24,512 bases of DNA from JAGMDK01 sp023128695 (GTDB lineage Bacteria; Planctomycetota; Phycisphaerae; UBA1845; Fen-1342), in NCBI GenBank assembly GCA_030628805.1, contig DAOVQG010000031.1, positions 1 through 24,512 on the forward strand. The letters run 5' to 3'. The position numbers were made by a program, and so were the translations under genes. Below the pieces are notes generated by a model. The model did not search any database, was not told the origin of the DNA, and saw only the letters and a program-made list of their open reading frames with translations. Shown one piece after another: positions 16,064-24,277 of this stretch; position 1 is the stretch's first letter; each line of letters opens with the position of its first letter.

Positions 16064-16330
16064 CTAACGCCGCAGCTCTTCGACACTCAAGGGCAGAATT
16101 AGCGAGACACGACTCAATTCTTCTTGATTCAGACCGGCTTTTTCTAGCAAACTCCATAGGTGTTCCTGCTTCTGCTGCTCTGACATATTGTCCAGCGCGC
16201 GGGATACGACTAGCACATGCAGATTATCGCGTACGCCGCTCCTGGACACATCAATAATCGTATCTGAGGGGAAATTCGGACGCAGGATCTGCTCAATCCG
16301 TTGCGCTAGTGAATCAATGGCATCTGTCAC
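16064..16330 (-). CDS. Small BolA-like-fold protein paired with a HEPN gene
   Basis: An 88-residue protein that I compare with BolA by pattern only. There is an N-terminal helix (IDSLAQRIEQILRPNF), a strand region, then LHVLVVSRALDNMSEQQKQEHLW (38-59), which parallels the FKVVLVS...RH segment of BolA. A final strand and helix follow (VSLILPLSVEEL, 75-86). The invariant BolA RHR is not kept (EHL instead), so [2Fe-2S]-glutaredoxin partnership is doubtful. The GTG at 16330 is preceded by an excellent AGGAGG that overlaps the stop codon of the upstream HEPN gene, so translation is coupled. It is probably the partner, perhaps the antidote, of the HEPN protein; that role is inference. Confidence 0.75.
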   Translation of the reverse strand: MTDAIDSLAQRIEQILRPNFPSDTIIDVSRSGVRDNLHVLVVSRALDNMSEQQKQEHLWSLLEKAGLNQEELSRVSLILPLSVEELRR

Positions 16331-16341
16331 AGTGTAGCCTC

Positions 16342-16773
16342 CTATACGTTATTCTTGACGAACCGCAAGACCTCGCGGCAGGCGGTAAAGAACTCATCGC
16401 ACCCATGCTCGTGCCCGGGATCAGGGTTGTAACGCCAGTGAACCTCCCAACGGCGACATACGCCCCAGAACCGCCGCAACTCCGAACCCATGCGATGCTC
16501 AGTACTGGTCAGTTCCATTAGCGTGCCGAGGTTGTGTGTGAAAAGGTTGGTTTCCACGCCGAAACGTTCGCGGAGTCTCTCTTCTAGTCCGTGTAACGTC
16601 CTGGTACCGAAACGCTCCATGAGCTTCGCTTTCAGGCTGCATTCCACGGCATAGCCGAGCAGATACATGGCGCCGCGCCAGCGCTGGCTCTCTTGCAACT
16701 TAAGAGCATCCTGCTCTCGATGAATCGAGGCTTTGTGCTGCTCAGTGATTCCAGCATACGACCTATACGCCAT
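16342..16773 (-). CDS. HEPN-domain protein between atpA and atpG
   Basis: A 143-residue helical protein with HEPN hallmarks. These are RWRGAMYLLGYAVECSLKAKLMERFG (31-56), FTHNLGTLMEL (78-88, the usual H-x-L element) and HWRYNPDPGHEHGCDEFFTACREVLRFV (112-139), which matches the RYP-type element of PF05168-like HEPN domains. Many HEPN proteins are RNases or AMPylation targets in toxin-antitoxin pairs using Rx4-6H. Here R107-x4-H112 and R114-x6-H121 fit that spacing, but neither has the classical context, so activity is open. The ATG at 16773 is chosen because GGGAG lies upstream; a GTG at 16797 in frame falls inside a palindrome. Its TAG overlaps the ribosome-binding site of the BolA-like gene 11 bp on. 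Confidence 0.82.
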   Translation of the reverse strand: MAYRSYAGITEQHKASIHREQDALKLQESQRWRGAMYLLGYAVECSLKAKLMERFGTRTLHGLEERLRERFGVETNLFTHNLGTLMELTSTEHRMGSELRRFWGVCRRWEVHWRYNPDPGHEHGCDEFFTACREVLRFVKNNV

Positions 16774-16796
16774 ATCTTTCAAACTCCCGCGGTGCA

Positions 16797-16811
16797 CACG
16801 GCCGTGCTACA
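16797..16811. repeat. TGTAGCAC palindrome between atpA and the HEPN gene
   Basis: CACGGCCGTG (16797-16806) is a perfect palindrome preceded, on the operon strand, by TTGTAG. The TGTAGCAC word also starts the repeat at 41-76. It lies ten bases after the atpA stop and looks like a REP-like remnant at the second boundary of the inserted gene pair. Confidence 0.5.
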
Positions 16812-16820
16812 ATCCGGTAC

Positions 16821-18482
<1,662 letters not shown>

Positions 18483-18500
18483 GCCGCGATTCTCCGGAAT

Positions 18501-18630
18501 TAGCGATCAGCAGTCAGCTTTCAGCGGTCAGCTATCAGCGGTCAGCAGTCAGCTTTCAGCGATCAGCAGTCAGCTTTCAGCGGTCAGCAGTCAGCTTTCA
18601 GCGGTCAGCGATCAGCAGTCGGCTTTCAGC
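18501..18630. repeat. CAGCNNT heptamer tandem array
   Basis: Eighteen consecutive 7-bp units (18501-18626) fit CAGCNNT, with NN mostly AG, TT, GG or GA; the first is TAGCGAT and the last CGGCTTT. The order AGT-TTT-GGT recurs, showing a higher-order 21-bp period. It lies between atpH and atpA, starting 18 bp upstream of the atpA start. Similar heptamers lie at both ends of atpH. Confidence 0.9.
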
Positions 18631-18846
18631 CTGTGAGTAATTGTGGCATAGGCTTCCAGCCTGTGAGTGATTGTGGCACAGGCTTCCAGCCTGTGAGTAA
18701 TTGTGGCACAGCCTTCCAGCCTGTGAGTAATTGTGGCACAGGCTTCCAGCCTGTGAGTAATTGTGGCACAGCCTTCCAGCCTGTGAGTAATTGTGGCACA
18801 GGCTTCCAGCCTGTGAGTAATTGTGGCACAGGCTTCCAGCCTGTGA
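18631..18846. repeat. 30-bp tandem repeat array (seven copies)
   Basis: Seven contiguous 30-bp units (18631-18840) plus a 6-bp partial one. Each unit comprises CTGTGAGTAATTGTGGCACA then GGCTTCCAGC, so adjacent units form the hairpin CACAGGC-TTCCA-GCCTGTG. Copies 3 and 5 carry GCCTTCC in place of GGCTTCC, giving a partly 60-bp period and weakening the hairpin. With 30 divisible by 3, several frames on both strands stay open; these are not genes. There are no spacers, so it is not a CRISPR array. Confidence 0.92.
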
Positions 18847-18849
18847 TTC

Positions 18850-18874
18850 CACCGGCAGGATGCCGGTGCCACAC
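18850..18874. repeat. CACCGGC hairpin next to the 30-bp array
   Basis: CACCGGC-AGGAT-GCCGGTG (18850-18868) followed by CCACAC. The unit is nearly identical to those at about 5016-5120 (AAGAT loop). It joins the 30-bp array to the atpH 3' end. Confidence 0.75.
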
Positions 18875-18893
18875 TTCGTACTGGGACAAGTAT

Positions 18894-18921
18894 TAACCAT
18901 AAGCAATCAGCCGTTAGCAAT
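18894..18921. repeat. Heptamers containing the atpH stop codon
   Basis: Four 7-bp units, TAACCAT, AAGCAAT, CAGCCGT and TAGCAAT, fit the CAGCNNT-like pattern loosely. The atpH stop (TCA at 18907-18909) spans the second and third units, so the last residues IANG and the stop are written in repeat sequence. Confidence 0.55.
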
Positions 18922-19500
18922 TGTCTCAGTCCCGACGCCGCGGCTGCCGCGTTCCAGCAGCTTGGCTCGCGCTGCGCGCAATTGTTGGCGAATGGAACTA
19001 TCAAACCGGTAGTCGCCGATCTGTAACACGAGGCCGCCGATGAGCTCGGGATCGACCGCATAGTCAACCAGGGGCTCCTTGCCGGAGAGCTCGGTCGCGA
19101 CCCGCAGGACCTCGGCTTTCTGCTTTTTGTTCAACTTGACCGCGCTGGTGGCCCGGACCTCGATCTGCCCCGCCGCCTGCTCTTGGCGTAGCTCGAAGCA
19201 GCGCAGCAGGGGGGGCAGCAGATGTACTCGGCCGTGGTTGTTCATGACCTGGAGCGTGTTGAGGACCAGGTCGCTGAGCCGGCCGCGGAACATGCGTTCG
19301 AGACTGGCGGCGCGCTCGTCGTCGTCCACGGCCCCCGAGCTTAAAAAGGCCGCCAAACCCGGCTCCAGCTCCACCAGACGAACCAGCTCGTCCAATTCGT
19401 TGCGGACGGCCTCAACGGTGCCCGCGTCCGTGGCCAGCGCGAACAATGCCTCCGCGTACACGTCGGCGACTTCCAGTTGTTCGTCAAACGACTCAGCCAT
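18907..19500 (-). CDS. atpH: ATP synthase F1 delta subunit
   Basis: The delta (OSCP-type) subunit links F1 to the peripheral b stalk. The 197-residue product shows the family's N-terminal helical domain (VADVYAEALFALATDAG, ELDELVRLVELEPGLAAFLSS, FRGRLSDLVLNTLQVMNNHGRVHLLPPLL). The C-terminal segment VDPELIGGLVLQIGDYRFDSSIRQQLRAARAKLL also fits. The ATG at 19500 is chosen because the conserved domain begins there; an in-frame upstream ATG at 19527 would add residues encoded by heptamer repeats. The ribosome-binding site is weak (AAGG about eleven bases away). Both ends are embedded in CAGCNNT-type heptamers; the terminal IANG is probably repeat-derived. Confidence 0.95.
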   Translation of the reverse strand: MAESFDEQLEVADVYAEALFALATDAGTVEAVRNELDELVRLVELEPGLAAFLSSGAVDDDERAASLERMFRGRLSDLVLNTLQVMNNHGRVHLLPPLLRCFELRQEQAAGQIEVRATSAVKLNKKQKAEVLRVATELSGKEPLVDYAVDPELIGGLVLQIGDYRFDSSIRQQLRAARAKLLERGSRGVGTETIANG

Positions 19501-19542
19501 CAGCTTTAAGCCTTCAGCTTTCAGCAATCAGCGATCAGCCGG
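19494..19542. repeat. CAGCNNT heptamers at the atpH start
   Basis: Seven 7-bp units (CAGCCAT, CAGCTTT, AAGCCTT, CAGCTTT, CAGCAAT, CAGCGAT, CAGCCGG) lie directly upstream of atpH. The first contains the complement of the ATG start codon. The array replaces what should be the atpF-atpH ribosome-binding region. Confidence 0.7.
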
Positions 19543-19574
19543 CGATCACAGCACCGTGTGGTTAGATGTCCTCG

Positions 19575-20270
19575 TCAATTCAGCTTCGCCTTTCCGCCGA
19601 CCCGTATCTCCGCGAGCGAATCCTCGATCAGTCGGCTGTGGTCGGCGGCGTTAAGATCCTTTCCAACGATGCGGGCGGCGATGTCGAGCGACAGCTCGGC
19701 GGTCCGATCGTACAGCTCTTTGATCGCCGCGTCGGTGGCGAGTTGAATCTCCCGCCGGGCCCGCTCGGTCATCTCCCCCGTCTCCCCGCGGGCCCCCTCG
19801 AGCATCCGCTGCCGAACCACCTCGGCGTCCTGGCGTCCCTGGTCAATGAGCGCCGCGGCTTCGTCCCGCGCTTTCTCGAGCTGGGCCTTGTACTCGACCA
19901 ACAGTTGCTCGGCCTGGTCGCGTTCATTCTTGGCATCCTCGATACAATCGTGGATGAACGACTCGCGCTCGTTCAGGACCCGGAGGATCGGTTTCCAGGC
20001 CGTCACGCGGAGGAGCCCGAGCAACACGAGGAAGACAATGATTGACCAGATCGCGGCGCCCGGGTCGAAGGTCAGCAGGGCCGGCTTGTCGTGGGCTTCC
20101 TTGCCGTGGGGTCCGTCGCCTGGGGCGGACGCGTGCGCGTCGTCGGGCTGCCGCGCCGTATCGGCCGTGGCATCTTCGCCGGTTGCGTGAGTGTCATGCT
20201 GCGCCGGGCAAAACGCCGCCCCCAGCAACAAGACGCAACATATTGTGATCAACCGCCATTGTTTCCGCAT
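19575..20270 (-). CDS. atpF: ATP synthase Fo b subunit with signal peptide
   Basis: The b subunit forms the peripheral stalk. At 231 residues it is longer than the usual 156-170. It starts with a cleavable-looking signal sequence (MRKQWRLITICCVLLLGAAF) and a hydrophilic His/Asp/Gly-rich segment to about residue 62. Then comes the canonical single membrane helix (AAIWSIIVFLVLLGLLRV, about 71-88) and a long amphipathic coiled coil (about 90-215, with LNERESFIHDCIEDAKNERDQAEQ and ARREIQLATDAAIKELYDRT). Signal-bearing b subunits are known from some bacteria, Planctomycetota among them as far as I recall. The ATG at 20270 has GGAAGG about four bases upstream. Confidence 0.95.
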   Translation of the reverse strand: MRKQWRLITICCVLLLGAAFCPAQHDTHATGEDATADTARQPDDAHASAPGDGPHGKEAHDKPALLTFDPGAAIWSIIVFLVLLGLLRVTAWKPILRVLNERESFIHDCIEDAKNERDQAEQLLVEYKAQLEKARDEAAALIDQGRQDAEVVRQRMLEGARGETGEMTERARREIQLATDAAIKELYDRTAELSLDIAARIVGKDLNAADHSRLIEDSLAEIRVGGKAKLN

Positions 20271-20367
20271 AAGTCCTTCCCGGTCTTCGGAGGTATAGTG
20301 CTGTAAGGGCCTTCACGCGCCGCGCTGCCCGGGGGGAGACCTCCGCGGAGCAACCGTGTCGCGCGGG

Positions 20368-20634
20368 CTACCCGACCTTGGGCACAATGGCGTTGCACAC
20401 GACCAGGGCGAAAAAGGTGAAGCCCTCGATCAGGGCGGCCGCGATGATCATGGCAATGAAGGCGTTGTTACGCACTTCGGGCTGCCGGGCCATCGCTTCG
20501 ACGGCGTTGCCCGCCAGGTGCCCGATGCCTTTGGCGGCCCCGATGCAGACGAGTCCGGCGCCGATGCCGGCCCCGAGGCCCATCAGGCCGTTGTCACTGA
20601 AGAGGGGAGCCGTTTCTGCCAGGGTGCTCAGCAT
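20368..20634 (-). CDS. atpE: ATP synthase Fo c subunit
   Basis: The 88-residue proteolipid that forms the rotor ring. Two membrane helices flank the polar loop ARQPE (49-53). The first is Gly-rich (LMGLGAGIGAGLVCIGAAKGIG). The second carries the ion-binding carboxylate E70 in AALIEGFTFFALVV. The residues expected for sodium binding (Gln in helix 1, Ser after the Glu) are absent, with Gly following E70, so proton coupling is inferred. The start at 20634 is preferred over the longer open frame (to 20745) because GGAG lies nine bases upstream and the family starts here. Confidence 0.96.
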   Translation of the reverse strand: MLSTLAETAPLFSDNGLMGLGAGIGAGLVCIGAAKGIGHLAGNAVEAMARQPEVRNNAFIAMIIAAALIEGFTFFALVVCNAIVPKVG

Positions 20635-20737
20635 GATTGTATCTCCTACGCACCGATCCGATGAAAAACAGTGTTCCGGCCTTAAGCATAAGCGGGACAG
20701 GGCGCCGGCTACCCACGCCCAAAACTCATTGTCAAAG

Positions 20738-20754
20738 CGGGGCACGGTGCCCCG
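20738..20754. repeat. Hairpin between atpB and atpE
   Basis: CGGGGC-ACGGT-GCCCCG is a strong GC hairpin in the 133-bp gap between atpB and atpE. Such a structure upstream of atpE could stabilise the atpE message or attenuate readthrough, which matters because the c subunit is needed in excess. It also resembles the arm-loop-arm units elsewhere in the window. Confidence 0.55.
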
Positions 20755-20767
20755 TGGACCTTTCCAG

Positions 20768-21859
20768 TTAGTGTTCCGGCGCCACCGACATACTGAGAAA
20801 AAGGGTGGTCAGAAACACGAAAATGTACGCCTGGAGGAACGCCACCAACAACTCCAGGCAACTGAGGGCCACGCACCCGAGGACGCTGATGGCGCCGACG
20901 GTATAGCCCAGCGCCACTGTTTTCGCCCCGAAGATCAGCAGCAGAATCGAGGCCAGCACGATATGCCCGGCCACCATGTTCGCGAACAAACGAATCATCA
21001 AGGCGAACGGTTTGATCACCGCGCCGATCAATTCGAGGACCAGCAGCACGGCCCACATCAGGCAATCCACCCCATGCAGCAGCGCGGCCGCCATGGTCCC
21101 GGTTCCGGGCGTGGGTTTGAACACGTGCGGGGCGAAGTTCCATACATACAGCGGAAATGCAAGAATCGCCGCCGAACCGGGGGCCAACGGTGCCTGACCG
21201 TGCGTGATACGCTCTTCGGCTTTCTCTTCCTCAACGTGCTCTTCGTCCCCGTGCTGGCCGTAGGTCCCCGTGACCAGACCGTGATAAACCTCCCGAATGC
21301 CACTCACATGGATCATGAAGAAGGCGCAGATGGCCAGGCCGCCGGTAATTGCAAGGTTCCCGGTGGCCGTGCCGCCGACGTGCTTGAGCGATCCGCAGGT
21401 GAGAAACTGGATGATCTCGCCCAGGGGAATCATCCCCAGCAGATTGCAGAACAGAATGAAGAAGAACAGGGTCCACAAGAACGGCATGAAGCGGTCGGTC
21501 CGGTGTTTGAGAACCGGGCGGGCCACTTGTTCACGGATAAATTGCAGCAGGCCCTCGAAACAGTTCATAAACAGACCGCGCGGCGGGGTCGGGCCCTCAG
21601 CCCCTCCGGCGTAGGTCCGCGCCAGCCGCGGGAAAATGAGCAGGCACAGGCCGGCGGACACCAGCGTCATCAAGAGATGATTGGTGAAATAGAACTCGTC
21701 GCTGAGGGGAAAGCCCAAGAGCGGTATGTGATCGAGGCCGAAGTTCGCGTTCGTCGGCAGCAGCTTGAAAAAGGAGTGCGGCAAGACGTGATCAACTGGA
21801 TCATGAGCAGCCAGTAGTAGCACGAGCACTTCACTCCGCGTCTGGGGCCCGACGAACAT
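20768..21859 (-). CDS. atpB: ATP synthase Fo a subunit
   Basis: The membrane stator subunit that provides the ion half-channels. The key Arg is in helix 4 (MIRLFANMVAGHIVL), and the last helix has VAFLQAYIFVFLTTLFLSM. Several membrane helices are visible (for example FMPFLWTLFFFILFCNLLGMIP). A His/Glu-rich loop (HGDEEHVEEEKAEERITHGQ) lies between helices and lengthens the protein to 363 residues. With the ATG at 21859 the gene overlaps atpI by 29 bp. GTG codons at 21829 and 21823, just after GGAG at the atpI stop, are credible alternative starts that would remove the overlap. It is followed by a hairpin-containing gap and atpE. Confidence 0.94.
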   Translation of the reverse strand: MFVGPQTRSEVLVLLLAAHDPVDHVLPHSFFKLLPTNANFGLDHIPLLGFPLSDEFYFTNHLLMTLVSAGLCLLIFPRLARTYAGGAEGPTPPRGLFMNCFEGLLQFIREQVARPVLKHRTDRFMPFLWTLFFFILFCNLLGMIPLGEIIQFLTCGSLKHVGGTATGNLAITGGLAICAFFMIHVSGIREVYHGLVTGTYGQHGDEEHVEEEKAEERITHGQAPLAPGSAAILAFPLYVWNFAPHVFKPTPGTGTMAAALLHGVDCLMWAVLLVLELIGAVIKPFALMIRLFANMVAGHIVLASILLLIFGAKTVALGYTVGAISVLGCVALSCLELLVAFLQAYIFVFLTTLFLSMSVAPEH

Positions 21860-22238
21860 TGACCCGCGAGATGATGTACACGATCAAACCCGTCTCCGCC
21901 AACAACAAAAGCAGATAAATGCCAAGTAAACACGCCAGAAATGAGGCCCGCTCCGGGCTTCCGAAGGTCTGGTAGGCGAAGCCGGCGGCCAGCGTGCCCA
22001 GCAGCCGGACGCCCGTCCCGGCGAATGCCACCTGCGGCGTGTATTCGTGCCAATAGGTGGCCGTCAAGCCGAGCGGGACCGCCGCCAGCAGGGCCATCGC
22101 CAGGCAAATCGCGGCCGCCGCGTACAGCGACGTCAGCGCCGCCGGTCCCCACCGTTGGACGACCGGGCCGTGCCCAATGGCCACGGCCAGTGCGACCACT
22201 GCGGTCAGCACGCCGATTTGCAGGAGAACATATTTCAT
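21831..22238 (-). CDS. atpI: AtpI-like membrane protein of the ATP synthase operon
   Basis: A 135-residue integral membrane protein with four predicted helices (MKYVLLQIGVLTAVVALAVAI, LTSLYAAAAICLAMALLAAV, the VRLLGTLAAGFAYQTF helix and FLACLLGIYLLLLLAETGLIVYII). Size, position and the RLLGTLAAGF...YLLLLLAETG pattern fit the AtpI/UncI family, which is thought to help c-ring assembly or Mg2+ supply. The ATG at 22238 is five bases after the atpZ stop, indicating translational coupling. The longer open frame to 22361 overlaps atpZ and is rejected. Sequence identity in this family is low, so assignment relies partly on context. Confidence 0.82.
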   Translation of the reverse strand: MKYVLLQIGVLTAVVALAVAIGHGPVVQRWGPAALTSLYAAAAICLAMALLAAVPLGLTATYWHEYTPQVAFAGTGVRLLGTLAAGFAYQTFGSPERASFLACLLGIYLLLLLAETGLIVYIISRVNVRRAPDAE

Positions 22239-22243
22239 CGTGC

Positions 22244-22492
22244 TCAGAGTCCGAGGCGTTTTGACTCGCGAATCATGCGGTACAAACCGAGGGCTGTTCC
22301 GAGGAGGAGCCCGACCAGCAAACCCCACGGCTGCCAGCCATAACGCTGCTCCAGCCACCACCCGAGGTAGCCCAGACCGCCCAGGTAAGCGAGGAACTCG
22401 AGCACCATAACGTACATGCGGGCCCAGCCGAGCGGCATCTTTTCATCCGCTCGGTTGTTCTCACGACCTGGTTCGGAATTCGGCGGTGACAT
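22244..22492 (-). CDS. atpZ: AtpZ (ATPase gene 1) small membrane protein
   Basis: An 82-residue protein with a hydrophilic N-terminus and two membrane helices (MVLEFLAYLGGLGYLGWWL and PWGLLVGLLLGTALGLYRMI). The LGWWLEQRYGWQPWGLLVGLLLGTALG pattern matches the AtpZ / ATPase_gene1 family (PF09527-like), which precedes atpI in many operons and is linked to ATP synthase assembly or divalent cation transport. The ATG at 22492 is chosen; its ribosome-binding site (GGAG) is 13 bases away, so a TTG a few codons upstream or an internal ATG (at MPLGWARM) cannot be excluded. It is the first gene of the operon, downstream of the promoter at 22554-22582. Confidence 0.82.
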   Translation of the reverse strand: MSPPNSEPGRENNRADEKMPLGWARMYVMVLEFLAYLGGLGYLGWWLEQRYGWQPWGLLVGLLLGTALGLYRMIRESKRLGL

Positions 22493-22553
22493 CGGCGGCA
22501 ATACGCTCCACGGACACATCCGCCCGCGACTCCGAACAAGCGGCGGCGGTGCA

Positions 22554-22582
22554 ACTATACGCCTCCTGGCAACAGCCGACAA
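22554..22582 (-). promoter_or_regulatory. Sigma70-like promoter of the ATP synthase operon
   Basis: On the minus strand, TTGTCG (22577-22582) and TATAGT (22554-22559) are 17 bases apart. Predicted transcription starts near 22547, giving a leader of about 55 nt to atpZ. It is the only convincing promoter pair seen upstream of the operon. Confidence 0.55.
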
Positions 22583-22674
22583 CTTCGCGCGGTGGGAGTC
22601 GCCGCTTCATTGTTATAGGACCTCTGTCTATGGTCGGTGCCTCGCCTGGCTGCTGGGCGAGCGTCAACATAGTG

Positions 22675-22737
22675 GGTGGGGCGGGCCTCCGTGCCCGCCA
22701 GTACGGTCCGCTGGCGGCCACGGAGGGCCGCCCCACC
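22675..22737. repeat. GC-rich inverted repeat in the divergent intergenic region
   Basis: Two 19-bp arms, 22675-22693 and 22719-22737, are complementary with one mismatch (GGTGGGGCGGGCCTCCGTG on the left). Each arm forms or overlaps a smaller hairpin (GCGGGC-CTCCGT-GCCCGC and GGCGGCC-ACGGAG-GGCCGCC). It lies between the divergent atp operon and the GAF-receiver gene. The remaining intergenic sequence (22493-22834) carries the promoters and no gene. Confidence 0.7.
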
Positions 22738-22798
22738 GGTTTACCCACTTTCCTGCCGCCCACCCCTGGCTGCTCACAGAATCTTAATACGCTTGGAA

Positions 22799-22816
22799 AA
22801 CTCATACGATTGAGTT
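22799..22816 (+). promoter_or_regulatory. Palindrome overlapping a possible -10 of the GAF-receiver gene
   Basis: AACTCA-TACGAT-TGAGTT is a perfect inverted repeat whose loop, TACGAT, could be a -10 box. No good -35 is visible, so an activator or a different sigma factor may be used. A start site near 22817 would leave an 18-nt leader carrying the GGAGG site before GTG 22835. Confidence 0.35.
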
Positions 22817-22834
22817 ATGAATGGAGGTTTACGC

Positions 22835-24277
22835 GTGTGTCGCGCGGTATTGAACGATCAGGCTAGGTGGCCTATGTCTAGCGTGCCGACATCTACTTCG
22901 CCGCGTCGCGTGCTTGTCCTCATTGATTCCGAAGGTGTGGCGGCACAATTATTGCCGAACCTTCGGGCCCTGGCTGAAGTGCGCGAGGTCGGCACGGTGG
23001 AAGAAGCTCTGGCGGCGTTGCGTGACGAGCAATTTGAACTGGTGCTCAGCGGCACGCCGGAACTGCTTTCGCTGGCACGTGCCGCGGAACGTGAGCGGGC
23101 CGGCAGTGCCCTCGACACCACCGCCATCTCTCGCATGCGCGACAAGCTGGACGCGATCGACGCGGCGGGGCGCGAGTTGCTGGCCCTCGATGTGCAGGAA
23201 ACCGCGCAGATGGATGTGGGTGAGCGGCTGCAACTGTTGGAAAAGAACCTGATCCGCTATTGCCGCGAGCTGTTGGATTTCACGCATTTCGCCGTGCTGG
23301 TCCTGGACCCGAAGACCAAGCATCTCGACATGGTGTTGGCGGACGGGTTCTCGGAAGAGGCCATGAACGTCGATATCTATGCCGGTCAGGAGGGCAACGG
23401 GATCAGCGGCTACGTGGCGGCGACCGGGCAGTCGTACATCTGTCCGGACATCACCAACGATCCCCTGTACCTGCCCGGGTTCGAATGCGCGTCATCCTCG
23501 CTGACGGTGCCCTTGTGGCTGGTCGATCGGGTGGTCGGCGTGTTCAACGTCGAGTCGGATCAACCCAACAAGTTCACCGAGGAAGACCGCCGCGTCGCGG
23601 AGATTTTCTCGCGCTACATCGCGGTGGCGCTGCACATGCTGCAACTGCTGGCGGTGGAGCGGAGTGAGACGACCGGCCAGGTGGCGGCCGACGTAACCGC
23701 CGAGGTGTCCGAGCCGCTGAACAGGATCGTCGCGGAAGCGAGCCGGCTGATGGAGGCCACCCCGGGGCCGGAAGACGCTCGCCGCCGGCTGGGCACGATT
23801 ATTGAGCACGTTGATCGCGTGAAACAGGCGTTGCAGACCGTCAGTAAGACGCCGGCGATTCGCGGACTGGTGCCGGAGTCGGGCACCAGCGACCCGGTCC
23901 TGCTCGGCAAGCGTGTGCTGATCGCCGACGACGAGGACATCATCCGGGAAACCATCGGCGACGTGTTGTCGAAGGCGGGCGCACTGGCCGTTACAGCCCG
24001 GGACGGCGATGAAGCAGTGGCCATGATCCACTCGCAGTCGTTCGACCTGGTCCTCTCCGACATCAAGATGCCGCACAAGAACGGGTTTGAGGTTTTCGCG
24101 GAAGTCAAGCAGGTCAATAGTGCCTGTCCGGTCATCCTGATCACTGGTTTCGGCTACGATCCCGACCATGCGATCGTGCGCGCCAGCCGCGAGGGCCTGG
24201 CGGCGGTCTTGTTCAAACCGTTCAAAGTCGACCAACTGATGGAGGCCATCCACAAGGCGGTCGCACCCGAAATGTAG
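22835..24277 (+). CDS. GAF and receiver-domain signalling protein
   Basis: A 480-residue cytoplasmic signalling protein. Residues about 25-85 resemble a receiver fold without its acidic pocket (RRVLVLIDSEG...EQFELVLSGTPELL). A helix then leads to a GAF domain (about 125-270, with ICPDITNDPLYLPGFECASSS). A short helical segment (about 285-335) sits where a histidine kinase dimerisation helix would be but lacks the phospho-His. The C-terminus (about 360-475) is a complete receiver domain: D365/D366, phosphorylatable D409 (SDIKMP), T437 and K461 (FKPF). No ATPase domain is present. The GTG at 22835 is preferred because GGAGG lies seven bases upstream; ATGs at 22817 and 22874 are alternatives. 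The TAG stop lies in a TGTAGCGG repeat. Confidence 0.88.
   Translation: MCRAVLNDQARWPMSSVPTSTSPRRVLVLIDSEGVAAQLLPNLRALAEVREVGTVEEALAALRDEQFELVLSGTPELLSLARAAERERAGSALDTTAISRMRDKLDAIDAAGRELLALDVQETAQMDVGERLQLLEKNLIRYCRELLDFTHFAVLVLDPKTKHLDMVLADGFSEEAMNVDIYAGQEGNGISGYVAATGQSYICPDITNDPLYLPGFECASSSLTVPLWLVDRVVGVFNVESDQPNKFTEEDRRVAEIFSRYIAVALHMLQLLAVERSETTGQVAADVTAEVSEPLNRIVAEASRLMEATPGPEDARRRLGTIIEHVDRVKQALQTVSKTPAIRGLVPESGTSDPVLLGKRVLIADDEDIIRETIGDVLSKAGALAVTARDGDEAVAMIHSQSFDLVLSDIKMPHKNGFEVFAEVKQVNSACPVILITGFGYDPDHAIVRASREGLAAVLFKPFKVDQLMEAIHKAVAPEM

Noticed and set aside
18631..18846. Possible CRISPR array
   Set aside because: The 30-bp units are directly contiguous with no spacers; the period is the repeat itself.
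18598..19067. Several open frames on both strands through the repeat block
   Set aside because: A 30-bp unit keeps frames open artificially; the translations are only repeated decapeptides with no ribosome-binding site or family motif.
20635..20745. N-terminal extension of the AtpE frame
   Set aside because: The family starts at the MLSTLAE position, which has GGAG upstream; the extension reads through the hairpin-containing gap.
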